A DNA stretch of 12,545 nucleotides from DATGWF01 sp035299585 (GTDB taxonomy: Bacteria > Actinomycetota > Actinomycetes > Actinomycetales > Microbacteriaceae), in the NCBI GenBank assembly GCA_035299585.1, contig DATGWF010000098.1, positions 1 through 12,545 on the forward strand, in the 5' to 3' direction. The position numbers were made by a program, and so were the translations under genes. Numbering within the stretch: the stretch's first letter is position 1; each line of letters opens with the position of its first letter. Positions 1 to 8,610 of this stretch are shown here, piece after piece. The notes under the pieces are model-generated. The model had not been told where the DNA came from. It did no database searches and worked only from the letters and a program-made list of their open reading frames with translations.

Positions 1-1
1 C

Positions 2-193
2 GCCGATGTGTCGACGGTCCTCGAGGCGGCGCGAGCGGCAGTCGCGACCGAACCGGAGCTCGTCGTCGATTACCTCGATCTGGTCGATGCACGAAGCTGG
101 GAGCCCGTTGGTGTGCTTCCCTGTGAGGGCGTCATCATTGCCGCCGTGCGAGCCGGCCGCACGCGTCTCTTGGACGCGGAGTGGCTCGGCTAA
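2..193 (+). CDS. panC: pantothenate synthetase, C-terminal fragment
   Basis: The reading frame is open from the window edge and ends at TAA 191-193, giving the last 63 residues of a protein whose start lies upstream. PanC condenses pantoate and beta-alanine with ATP to give pantothenate, the coenzyme A precursor, in the cytoplasm. The visible part matches the PanC C-terminal domain: an alanine-rich helix, then VVDYLDLVD (the family's xxDYLxxxD strand), then GVIIAAVRAGRTRLLD, corresponding to the conserved AxxxGxTRLIDN end. The protein stops about ten residues after that signature, with EWLG replacing the usual N-I ending, so it is a short-tailed version. ATP-binding and pantoate-binding motifs are outside the window. 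No panD lies between it and lysS. Recognition rests on motif memory. Confidence 0.82.
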   Translation, partial: ADVSTVLEAARAAVATEPELVVDYLDLVDARSWEPVGVLPCEGVIIAAVRAGRTRLLDAEWLG

Positions 194-196
194 ACT
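170..196 (+). promoter_or_regulatory. candidate lysS promoter (-35 TTGGAC, -10 TAAACT)
   Basis: TAAACT at 191-196 fits an actinobacterial TANNNT -10 box, and TTGGAC at 170-175 is a possible -35 with a short 15-nt spacer. The -10 overlaps the panC stop codon (TAA 191-193). Transcription would start near 203, leaving an 18-nt leader that contains the GAGGAG Shine-Dalgarno at 208-213, 7 nt before the lysS ATG. This is inferred from sequence only. Confidence 0.4.
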
Positions 197-203
197 TGCC
201 GAG
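185..203. repeat. perfect inverted repeat around the lysS -10 box
   Basis: CTCGGC (185-190) and GCCGAG (198-203) form a perfect 6-bp inverted repeat with a 7-nt centre, TAAACTT. The centre holds both the panC stop codon and the putative lysS -10. It could be an operator, a weak transcript-end hairpin for panC, or chance in GC-rich DNA. There is no U tract after it. Confidence 0.45.
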
Positions 204-220
204 ACCCGAGGAGCACCCAC

Positions 221-1735
221 ATGACGCACGATCGCGCCGAAACCGCTGAACTGACCGCCGACGAGGTGTCGGAACAGAAGGCCATCCGGCTCGCCAAGCG
301 CGCACGCCTCATCGCCGGGGACGTTCCCGCCGGTGGCGCCTATCCGGTGGCGCTCCCGGTCTCGCATCGCATCGCAGAACTCCGTCACGAGTTTGCCGCG
401 CTCACCGAGCCCGACCAGGCCTCCGGTGTGAAGGTCGGCGTCGCGGGTCGAGTTGTCCACCTGCGCAACACCGGAAAGCTCTGCTTTGCAGCTCTGCAGG
501 GCGGCGACGGCAGCCGGGTTCAGGCCATGCTCTCCCTCGCCGAGGTCGGCGAAGACGAGCTCGATCGGTTCAAGGAGTTCGTCGATCTCGGCGACCATCT
601 GTTCGTTGCCGGCGAGGTCATCACGAGCCGCCGTGGTGAGCTCTCGGTCATGGCGACCGAGTGGAAGATGGCCGCAAAGGCCATCCTGCCCCTCCCGAAC
701 CTGCACAACGAGCTCAACGAAGAGACCCGAGTGCGCAACCGTTACCTCGACCTCATCGCCCGCGAGCAAGCGCGCACCAATGTCGTCACGCGGGCCACAA
801 CCATGGCGAGCCTTCGGGCGACCTTCGCCGAGCTCGACTTCCTCGAGGTCGAGACGCCGATGCTGCAAGTCATGCACGGTGGCGCTTCTGCACGACCGTT
901 CGTCACCCACTCGAACGCCTTCGACACCGAGTTGTATCTCCGTATCGCGCCCGAGCTGTACCTCAAGCGCGCGGTCGTCGGTGGCATCGAGCGAGTCTTT
1001 GAAATCAACCGCAACTTCCGCAACGAGGGCGCCGATTCAACCCACAGCCCCGAGTTTGCGATGCTCGAGGCCTACCAGGCCTACGGCGATTACAACTCCA
1101 TCGCCGACCTCACTCAGCTGCTCATTCAGAACGCCGCGCTCGCTACCAACGGTTCGCATGTCGTCACCTGGGCTGACGGCACCGAGTTCGACCTCGGCGG
1201 CGACTGGGCGCGGCTGTCAATGTACGAGTCGCTCTCCGCGGCGGCCGGCGTCGAAATCACTCCCGAGACCCCGATGAGCGAGCTTCGCGCGCTCGCCGAT
1301 TCGGTCGGTATCGAAATCGATCACCCGCTCGCCGGCAAGTATGTCGAAGAGCTCTGGGAGCACTTCGTCAAGGGTGGACTCGAACGCCCCACCTTCGTGA
1401 TGGATTTCCCGGTGGACACCAGCCCGCTGGTGCGCGAGCACCGCAGCCAGCCCGGCAAGGTGGAAAAGTGGGACCTCTACGTTCGCGGTTTCGAACTCGC
1501 CACCGGCTACTCCGAACTCGTCGACCCGGTCATTCAGCGCGAACGATTCCTCGAGCAGGCCAAACTTGCAGCGGGAGGCGATCCTGAAGCGATGCGTCTC
1601 GACGAAGAGTTCCTGCGCGCGCTCGAGTTCGCCATGCCGCCGAGTGGCGGTATGGGCATGGGTATGGACCGACTGCTCATGGCACTCACCGGCCTCGGCA
1701 TTCGTGAGACCATCCTGTTCCCACTCGTCAAGTAG
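221..1735 (+). CDS. lysS: lysine--tRNA ligase (class II)
   Basis: The 504-residue protein charges tRNA-Lys with lysine through a lysyl-adenylate in the cytoplasm. An N-terminal anticodon-binding OB fold spans roughly residues 70-150. The class II catalytic core follows: motif 1 around 205-225 (FLEVETPML), motif 2 at about 258-279 with RVFEINRNFRNEG and the conserved THSPEF, and motif 3 at about 475-503 with GMGMDRLLM and the FPLVK end. Length is normal for bacterial LysS. The ATG at 221 is chosen because GAGGAG lies at 208-213, 7 nt upstream. No fused MprF-type membrane domain is present, so this is the housekeeping enzyme rather than LysX. The motif 3 glycines run GGMGMGMDR, methionines standing where many homologues have L/I. 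The gene sits 27 nt after panC and has its own candidate promoter. Confidence 0.97.
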   Translation: MTHDRAETAELTADEVSEQKAIRLAKRARLIAGDVPAGGAYPVALPVSHRIAELRHEFAALTEPDQASGVKVGVAGRVVHLRNTGKLCFAALQGGDGSRVQAMLSLAEVGEDELDRFKEFVDLGDHLFVAGEVITSRRGELSVMATEWKMAAKAILPLPNLHNELNEETRVRNRYLDLIAREQARTNVVTRATTMASLRATFAELDFLEVETPMLQVMHGGASARPFVTHSNAFDTELYLRIAPELYLKRAVVGGIERVFEINRNFRNEGADSTHSPEFAMLEAYQAYGDYNSIADLTQLLIQNAALATNGSHVVTWADGTEFDLGGDWARLSMYESLSAAAGVEITPETPMSELRALADSVGIEIDHPLAGKYVEELWEHFVKGGLERPTFVMDFPVDTSPLVREHRSQPGKVEKWDLYVRGFELATGYSELVDPVIQRERFLEQAKLAAGGDPEAMRLDEEFLRALEFAMPPSGGMGMGMDRLLMALTGLGIRETILFPLVK

Positions 1736-1742
1736 GCCAGCT

Positions 1743-1777
1743 ACCGGGTCGGCTTTTCAGGCGGGGCTCAGCCCGGT
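1743..1777 (+). terminator. possible transcript-end hairpin after lysS
   Basis: ACCGGG (1743-1748) can pair with CCCGGT (1772-1777), and GGGC (1764-1767) with GCCC (1771-1774) as an alternative. The loops are awkward and no U tract follows. A weak intrinsic terminator or mere GC-rich chance are both possible. Confidence 0.22.
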
Positions 1778-1783
1778 GGGCGC

Positions 1784-1795
1784 TAGACTCGCACC
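1784..1795 (+). promoter_or_regulatory. leaderless -10 box TAGACT before the 60-aa gene
   Basis: TAGACT at 1784-1789 is followed by 6 nt and then GTG at 1796. No Shine-Dalgarno is present between the hexamer and the GTG, so transcription probably starts at or next to the start codon. No convincing -35 is seen. It would serve the small membrane protein and cls as one unit. Confidence 0.55.
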
Positions 1796-1978
1796 GTGAT
1801 TGAAAACTTCTGGCTCAATGCGCTGTGGTCAGTCACGCCGACCGTGCTGTGTGGCCTCATCTTTTGGCTCGTCATGTGGAAAGTCATGCGCGCCGACCGA
1901 GACGAACGGTCCGCATACGCCAAGCTCGAGCGGGCAGAACGCCTTCGGCGCGGACTGCCAGAGTCGGAAGAGCAGTAG
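1796..1978 (+). CDS. small single-pass membrane protein, unknown function
   Basis: This is a 60-residue protein. Residues about 6-29 form one hydrophobic segment rich in tryptophan and leucine (NALWSVTPTVLCGLIFWLVM). They are followed by a strongly charged, probably helical cytoplasmic tail with many R, D, E and K residues (RADRDERSAYAKLERAERLRRG). I infer an extracytoplasmic N-terminus with a cytoplasmic tail from the positive-inside rule. The GTG start is supported by the TAGACT-N6-GTG leaderless arrangement and by the membrane segment beginning directly after it. The stop at 1976-1978 is 3 nt before the cls ATG, so the two are probably co-transcribed and translationally linked. I recall similar short proteins near lysS in Microbacteriaceae, but no function is known to me. 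A partner or stabiliser of Cls is possible, inferred from position only. Confidence 0.75.
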   Translation: MIENFWLNALWSVTPTVLCGLIFWLVMWKVMRADRDERSAYAKLERAERLRRGLPESEEQ

Positions 1979-1981
1979 CGC

Positions 1982-3451
1982 ATGCGCTTGACGGGGGACC
2001 AAGTCACCATTCTGGTGACGGTCGCCGCACTCGTCATTGACTGGATTGTGCGCATCATCGCCATCATCGTGGTGCCGCGCAATCGCAAGCCCACGGCCGG
2101 GATGGCCTGGCTGCTCGCAATTTTCTTTATTCCCTATATCGGGATCGTGCTCTACCTCCTCATCGGCAACCCCAAGTTGCCGCGGGCCATTCGGGCCAAG
2201 CAAGCCGAGGTCAACCGGGTGCTCCGACAGGCCACCCAGGGGGTCGAGCGAGTCACCGATCGGTCGACCTGGCCGGCCTGGTTCTCGGGCCTGGTGTACA
2301 TGAACTGGCGGCTCGGCGCTCTCCCCATGGTGGGCGGAAATAGCGCTCGCCTGCACTACGACTACGAGGCGACCCTCGCGGCCATGACCTCGGCGATATC
2401 GGGTGCGCAGCGCACGGTCCATCTGCAGTCGTACATCCTTGAGCTCGATTCGACGACCTCGCCGCTGTTCGAGGCGATTCGGGCAGCGGTGGCTCGCGGC
2501 GTCACCGTGCGAGTGCTCCTCGACCACGTTGCGACGGCCCGATCGTGGCGCGGACGGGCAACGGTCCGCGCGCTCAACTCGACCGGCGCAAGCTGGTCGT
2601 TCATGATGCCGTTCCAGCCGTTCAAGGGCAAGGTGCAACGACCGGACCTGCGCAATCATCGCAAAATTCTTGTCGTCGACGGCGAGGTGGCGTTCAGTGG
2701 CTCGCTCAACATCATTGACCGCAGCTACAACAAGCGGGCCAATCGCCGGCGCGGGTTGCAGTGGGTCGAACTCGTCGGTGAGTTCCGTGGGCCCATCGTG
2801 TCGGGTCTCGATGCCGTGTTCGCGACCGACTGGTATCTCGAGACGGGCGAGGTGCTCGATCGCAGCGTGGTGGAGTTCGCTCAGCCGAGCCAGTCCGAAA
2901 ACCTCGACTGCCAGGTCGTTCCGAGCGGGCCAGGATTCCCGAACGAAAACAATCTCAAGCTGTTCCTTGCTCTGCTGTACGGCGCAACCGAGCAAATCAT
3001 CATCACGAGCCCGTACTTCGTGCCGAACGAGGCGCTCATGTCGGCCATTTCCTCGGCGACGCAGCGCGGGGTGCGGGTGGAGCTCTTCGTCAGCGAAATC
3101 AGTGACCAAGCGCTCGTGTATCACGCCCAGCGCTCGTATTACGAGGCGCTCTTGAAGGCGGGGGTGCGCATTTGGATGTATCGCGCGCCGTTCATCCTGC
3201 ACTCCAAGCACGTCACGGTCGACGGCGACATTGCCGTGATCGGCTCGAGCAATATGGACATTCGTTCCTTCGAACTCAACAAGGAGTCGTCGGTGCTGGT
3301 TCGCGGCGAACGATTCGTCCAGGACTTGCGCGAGGTCGAGCAGCGCTATCGCGATGCCTCGGTGGAGCTCGATTTGGATACCTGGCGAGCGCAGCCGCTG
3401 CGGTCGACCGTGCTCGACAACCTCGCCCGACTCACGAGCGCACTGCAGTAG
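1982..3451 (+). CDS. cls: cardiolipin synthase (phospholipase D family)
   Basis: The 489-residue membrane enzyme makes cardiolipin from phosphatidylglycerol or, in some actinobacteria, CDP-diacylglycerol. Two N-terminal transmembrane segments lie at about residues 7-32 and 40-62, as in bacterial ClsA-type enzymes. Two PLD domains follow, each with a complete HxKxxxxD motif: H226, K228, D233 and H407, K409, D414, each followed by a GS(L/S)N element. The protein is therefore probably catalytically active. Length is typical of the family (about 480-500). The ATG at 1982 follows the upstream stop by 3 nt, with a GGAAGAG stretch at 1966-1972 as a possible Shine-Dalgarno about 9 nt away. The gene ends 14 nt before the convergent pirin stop. 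Substrate choice cannot be told from sequence alone. Confidence 0.95.
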   Translation: MRLTGDQVTILVTVAALVIDWIVRIIAIIVVPRNRKPTAGMAWLLAIFFIPYIGIVLYLLIGNPKLPRAIRAKQAEVNRVLRQATQGVERVTDRSTWPAWFSGLVYMNWRLGALPMVGGNSARLHYDYEATLAAMTSAISGAQRTVHLQSYILELDSTTSPLFEAIRAAVARGVTVRVLLDHVATARSWRGRATVRALNSTGASWSFMMPFQPFKGKVQRPDLRNHRKILVVDGEVAFSGSLNIIDRSYNKRANRRRGLQWVELVGEFRGPIVSGLDAVFATDWYLETGEVLDRSVVEFAQPSQSENLDCQVVPSGPGFPNENNLKLFLALLYGATEQIIITSPYFVPNEALMSAISSATQRGVRVELFVSEISDQALVYHAQRSYYEALLKAGVRIWMYRAPFILHSKHVTVDGDIAVIGSSNMDIRSFELNKESSVLVRGERFVQDLREVEQRYRDASVELDLDTWRAQPLRSTVLDNLARLTSALQ

Positions 3452-3465
3452 TTCGTGGGAACGGC

Positions 3466-4449
3466 CTAGCGCGAGCGGCGCGGCTTGAGTGTCACGGTCG
3501 GGAGTCCGGGCGCCGGGAGGGGAGCGAGGTCGCCGTCTATTGTCCCGAATCGACCCCTCGGGGATTCTCCGGCGATGACCTCGCGCTGCCAGTCTTCACG
3601 GGCGCGAACAATGTCATCGGCGTCGCGACCAATGAAGTTCCACCACATCACGATGGGTTCCGGAAACGGCACCCCACCGAGCACGATTGCCCGCACCGGA
3701 GCATCCCCGGCGATGAGCGAGAGATGCTCGCTTCCCGGTTCGAGGTACCCCAATTCACGCTCTTCGAGGTCGAGTCGGGTGCGACCGTCATCGATGGTGA
3801 GCGCACCCGTGTCGATGAGCACACCGTGCTCGTGGTTGGCCCCGACGGGCAACGTGCAGTGCGCCCCCGCCGGAAGGGTTACCTCCGCACCGAAGAACTC
3901 CCAAAACGTGCTCGCCCGGGCGCTCGAGCCAGCGAAGGAGCCGAGGAAGGTGCGCACCTGAGCGGCGCCCACCCCGATGGCCGAGGTTGGGACCTGTTCG
4001 AAGAACGGCTCAATGTCCCGGTGCTCGTCGGGGAGCACCGTCCACAACTGCACGCCGTGCAGAGGCTCGCTGCGTTCGGTCGCGACCTCCGAATGCTGGA
4101 TGCCGCGACCGGCCGTCATGAGATTCATGTCTCCTGGCCGAACAATCGCTCGCGACCCAACGGAGTCGCGGTGTTCGATTTCGCCGCGGAACAGCCAGCT
4201 CACGGTCTGCAACCCGGTGTGGGGATGAGGCGCGACCACCATGGTCGGATCGACGGGGGTGTCGTGTCGATAGTGGTCGATGAAGCACCACGCCCCGATG
4301 GTTGTTCGTCCCGATTGCGGGAGCGTCCGCCACACCGTCATGGCGCGAAGGCCACCGAGTGGAACAGCGCGAGGCCGCAGAATGGCGGAGCGGGATTCGC
4401 TCGCAGCCGGTCCGGCAATCGCTTCCGGTGTCGACTCGGCGTTGCTCAT
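3466..4449 (-). CDS. pirin family protein (bicupin)
   Basis: This is a 327-residue cytoplasmic bicupin. The four residues that bind iron in human pirin are present: H75 and H77 in PHPHTGLQTV, and H119 and E121 in GIQHSE, after the conserved EHRDS and PGD elements. The pirin C-terminal cupin half occupies roughly residues 185-300. Pirins include quercetin dioxygenases and redox-sensing regulators; the substrate here is unknown. The N-terminal 20 or so residues are Ala/Ser/Glu-rich and probably disordered. The ATG at 4449-4447 lies 6 nt after a TAGGCT hexamer on the minus strand with no Shine-Dalgarno, so the mRNA is probably leaderless. It is divergent from clpC, with 80 bp between start codons. 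The long plus-strand frame across this gene is a shadow of it. Confidence 0.93.
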   Translation of the reverse strand: MSNAESTPEAIAGPAASESRSAILRPRAVPLGGLRAMTVWRTLPQSGRTTIGAWCFIDHYRHDTPVDPTMVVAPHPHTGLQTVSWLFRGEIEHRDSVGSRAIVRPGDMNLMTAGRGIQHSEVATERSEPLHGVQLWTVLPDEHRDIEPFFEQVPTSAIGVGAAQVRTFLGSFAGSSARASTFWEFFGAEVTLPAGAHCTLPVGANHEHGVLIDTGALTIDDGRTRLDLEERELGYLEPGSEHLSLIAGDAPVRAIVLGGVPFPEPIVMWWNFIGRDADDIVRAREDWQREVIAGESPRGRFGTIDGDLAPLPAPGLPTVTLKPRRSR

Positions 4450-4461
4450 CTCATCAGCCTA
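4450..4461 (-). promoter_or_regulatory. leaderless -10 box TAGGCT before pirin
   Basis: On the minus strand TAGGCT (4461 to 4456) is followed by 6 nt and then the ATG (4449-4447). No Shine-Dalgarno lies between them. The -35 zone would fall near 4480, inside the region also used by the divergent clpC promoter. Confidence 0.55.
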
Positions 4462-4496
4462 CGGCGAACAGCGCCCACAACGGCCGCTTCCGTCGT

Positions 4497-4525
4497 TACC
4501 CTCGAACCAAGCAACCCTTTGGAGG
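4497..4525 (+). promoter_or_regulatory. candidate clpC -10 box TACCCT and Shine-Dalgarno
   Basis: TACCCT at 4497-4502 fits TANNNT and would start transcription near 4509, giving a leader of about 21 nt. GGAGG at 4521-4525 lies 4 nt before the ATG at 4530, a short but workable spacing. No clear -35 is visible. Confidence 0.4.
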
Positions 4526-4529
4526 AGCG

Positions 4530-7049
<2,520 letters not shown>

Positions 7050-7065
7050 TCCGGTTTGTCCCGTC

Positions 7066-7094
7066 GGTGACTCCTCGCGATGCGAGGTTTCACC
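7066..7094 (+). terminator. hairpin at the end of clpC
   Basis: CCTCGC (7073-7078) pairs with GCGAGG (7082-7087) around a GAT loop. The stem continues past a 2x2 internal loop with GGTGA (7066-7070) and TCACC (7090-7094), giving 11 bp in total, 17 nt after the clpC stop. Only three T residues (7088-7090) lie within or after the stem, so termination without Rho would be weak. Confidence 0.5.
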
Positions 7095-7102
7095 GGCCGG
7101 TG
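7091..7102. repeat. 12-bp perfect palindrome CACCGGCCGGTG
   Basis: This is a perfect palindrome that begins inside the preceding hairpin and ends 3 nt before a candidate TAGCGT -10 box at 7106. It could be an operator for the downstream leader or part of the clpC transcript end. Confidence 0.5.
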
Positions 7103-7105
7103 GGG

Positions 7106-7287
7106 TAGCGTTGCAGAGACGGCACACGTTTTGCCGTCTGCGTCGTTGATTTCGCATCTCGGTGCCGACCCTTGGTTGGCCTCAAGTTTCTTCTCAAGCG
7201 GCGAACGGATTCGCCCTCCGGCGTCTTCGCCATTGGTTGCCATCCCACACTGTGGGCTCGGTCACCCCATGCCTGAAAGGCATCACT
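7106..7287 (+). promoter_or_regulatory. structured leader of the RNA helicase gene
   Basis: TAGCGT (7106-7111) fits a -10 box and would start transcription near 7118, right at the base of the first hairpin. The stretch to the GTG at 7288 can form five local hairpins. H1: AGACGGCA/TGCCGTCT, 7117-7139, 8 bp. H2: GCCGACC/GGTTGGC, 7164-7180, 7 bp with one G-U. H3: GGCGAA/TTCGCC, 7200-7215, CGGA loop. H4: CCCACA/TGTGGG, 7244-7256. H5: ATGCC/GGCAT, 7269-7283, whose TGAAA loop and GG hold the Shine-Dalgarno (AAAGG 7276-7280). GGCGAA (7200-7205) also has a second TTCGCC partner at 7226-7231, extended by CGGA (7206-7209) with TCCG (7217-7220). No credible ORF is seen here. A cold-responsive or autoregulated leader is an inference. 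Confidence 0.5.
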
Positions 7288-8598
7288 GTGTCTACACCTT
7301 CCTTCAGCACGCTTGGCGTGCCTAGTCCACTCGTGACCGCGTTGGCGGCCGACGGCAAAACCTCGCCATTCCCGATTCAGATCGACACCCTTCCGGATAC
7401 CCTTGCGGGCCGGGACGTTCTCGGTCGCGGCCGCACCGGCTCCGGCAAAACGCTCGCGTTCGCCCTCCCGCTCGTGGCACGCATCGCGCAGATGCAACCC
7501 GGTCGTGCCCGCGGCGCAAAGCCGCTCGGGCTGGTGCTCGCACCGACTCGGGAACTGGCAAGCCAGATCACGGCGACCATCGAACCACTCGCCGCGGCAT
7601 ACGGTCTTCGTGTCCTGACCATCTTCGGCGGGGTCAACCAGAAGCGTCAGGTCGACGCCCTCCGCGCGGGCATCGACATCCTCGTCGCGACGCCGGGCCG
7701 ACTCGAAGACCTGATGAAGCAGGGCGAGTGCTCTCTCGCAAACGTCTGCATCACCGTCCTTGACGAAGCCGACCACATGGCCGACCTTGGCTTCCTTCCG
7801 GCCGTTACCCGTATTCTCTCCGCGACGCGGTCCGATGCGCAGCGACTGCTGTTCTCGGCGACGCTCGATAACGGCGTCGACAAACTGGTCAAGCGCTTCC
7901 TGCGCAACGAGGTGTTGCACTCCGTTGATGAAGCGCACTCACCCGTCGCCGCGATGACCCACCACGTCTTTGAGGTGCCCGATGTCGATGCGAAGAACGA
8001 ACTCGTCAGCGCACTCGCTCGAGGCCGCGGCCGACGCGTGTTGTTCATGCGCACCAAGCATCAGGCGCGCAAGCTCGCTAAGAAGCTCACGACCGCCGGC
8101 ATTCCCGCGGTTGACCTGCACGGCAACCTCAGCCAGGCTCAACGCGACCGCAATCTGGGCGCTTTTTCGGACGGCTCGGTGAACGTTCTTGTCGCGACCG
8201 ATGTCGCGGCCCGCGGCGTCCACGTGGACGATGTCGAACTCGTCGTCCATGTCGACCCGCCTGCCGAGCACAAGGCCTATCTGCACCGCTCGGGTCGCAC
8301 CGCTCGAGCTGGCTCCGCGGGTGATGTGGTGACCGTCGCGCTCACGAGCCAGTTGCCGGATGTTGCGTCGCTGCTCAAGCGCGCCGAAATCCGTGTTCAG
8401 CCGCAAGCGGTCAATGCCGACTCCGCGCCCGTCCGTGCACTCGTCGGAATCCCCGCCGATTTGGTGAAGCCGGCGCCCGTCCAGCGACCGGCCTCCCGCC
8501 CGGCGCCACATCGGGCACCGGGAGGGGCTGATCAGCCCTCGTCGTCGTCCGCTCGGCGTCGGCGTCGCCGCCCTGCCCGGCCCGCATCAAGCCGCTAG
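7288..8598 (+). CDS. DEAD-box ATP-dependent RNA helicase (RhlE-like)
   Basis: The 436-residue cytoplasmic enzyme unwinds or remodels RNA using ATP. The motifs run in order: Q motif (F28 region with PIQ ending at 31), Walker A GRTGSGKT (48-55, Arg where Ala is usual in AxTGSGKT), PTRELA (86-91), ATPGR (134-138), DEAD (159-162), SAT (190-192), TDVAARG (304-310) and HRSGRTAR (333-340). After about 395 comes a Pro/Ala-rich linker and a basic tail with six arginines in a row (423-428), as in many actinobacterial helicases that add an RNA-binding tail. The GTG start at 7288 is chosen because AAAGG lies 7 nt upstream and FSTLGVPSPLV begins the domain directly; the in-frame ATG at 7162 would add 42 unrelated residues. 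Its stop abuts the next gene's -10 box. Exact subfamily is uncertain. Confidence 0.95.
   Translation: MSTPSFSTLGVPSPLVTALAADGKTSPFPIQIDTLPDTLAGRDVLGRGRTGSGKTLAFALPLVARIAQMQPGRARGAKPLGLVLAPTRELASQITATIEPLAAAYGLRVLTIFGGVNQKRQVDALRAGIDILVATPGRLEDLMKQGECSLANVCITVLDEADHMADLGFLPAVTRILSATRSDAQRLLFSATLDNGVDKLVKRFLRNEVLHSVDEAHSPVAAMTHHVFEVPDVDAKNELVSALARGRGRRVLFMRTKHQARKLAKKLTTAGIPAVDLHGNLSQAQRDRNLGAFSDGSVNVLVATDVAARGVHVDDVELVVHVDPPAEHKAYLHRSGRTARAGSAGDVVTVALTSQLPDVASLLKRAEIRVQPQAVNADSAPVRALVGIPADLVKPAPVQRPASRPAPHRAPGGADQPSSSSARRRRRRPARPASSR
8525..8538. repeat. 14-bp perfect palindrome in the helicase tail
   Basis: GGGCTGATCAGCCC is a perfect palindrome within the low-complexity codons of the helicase linker, just before a run of TCG/CGT-like triplets (8540-8575). 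It is 73 nt upstream of the next gene's start and may be chance or a hairpin in the mRNA. Confidence 0.5.
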
Positions 8599-8610
8599 TA
8601 CGCTACTGGG
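8599..8610 (+). promoter_or_regulatory. leaderless -10 box TACGCT before the acetyltransferase
   Basis: TACGCT (8599-8604) directly follows the helicase stop TAG (8596-8598) and sits 6 nt before the ATG at 8611. There is no Shine-Dalgarno, so the mRNA is probably leaderless. No -35 is recognisable in the overlapping helicase 3' end. Confidence 0.45.

Noticed and set aside
1829..3211. Long minus-strand open frame (460 codons) opposite cls
   Set aside because: It is the antisense shadow of a gene with two intact HKD motifs. Its translation is His/Arg/Asp-rich without domain structure, and cls codon bias explains the lack of stops.
4302..4529. Upstream extension of clpC to an ATG at 4302
   Set aside because: The added 76 residues lie antisense to the pirin start and share nothing with ClpC. 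GGAGG and the family N-terminus MFERFTDRARR support 4530.
7181..7198. Two CTCAAG copies resembling half sites of the HspR HAIR operator
   Set aside because: HAIR needs inverted CTTGAG/CTCAAG halves, and these are direct repeats with a short spacer. They lie inside the predicted leader, not in a promoter.
7162..7287. Upstream extension of the helicase to an ATG at 7162
   Set aside because: The extra 42 residues do not resemble a helicase N-terminus, while the GTG at 7288 has AAAGG at 7 nt and begins just before the Q-motif region.
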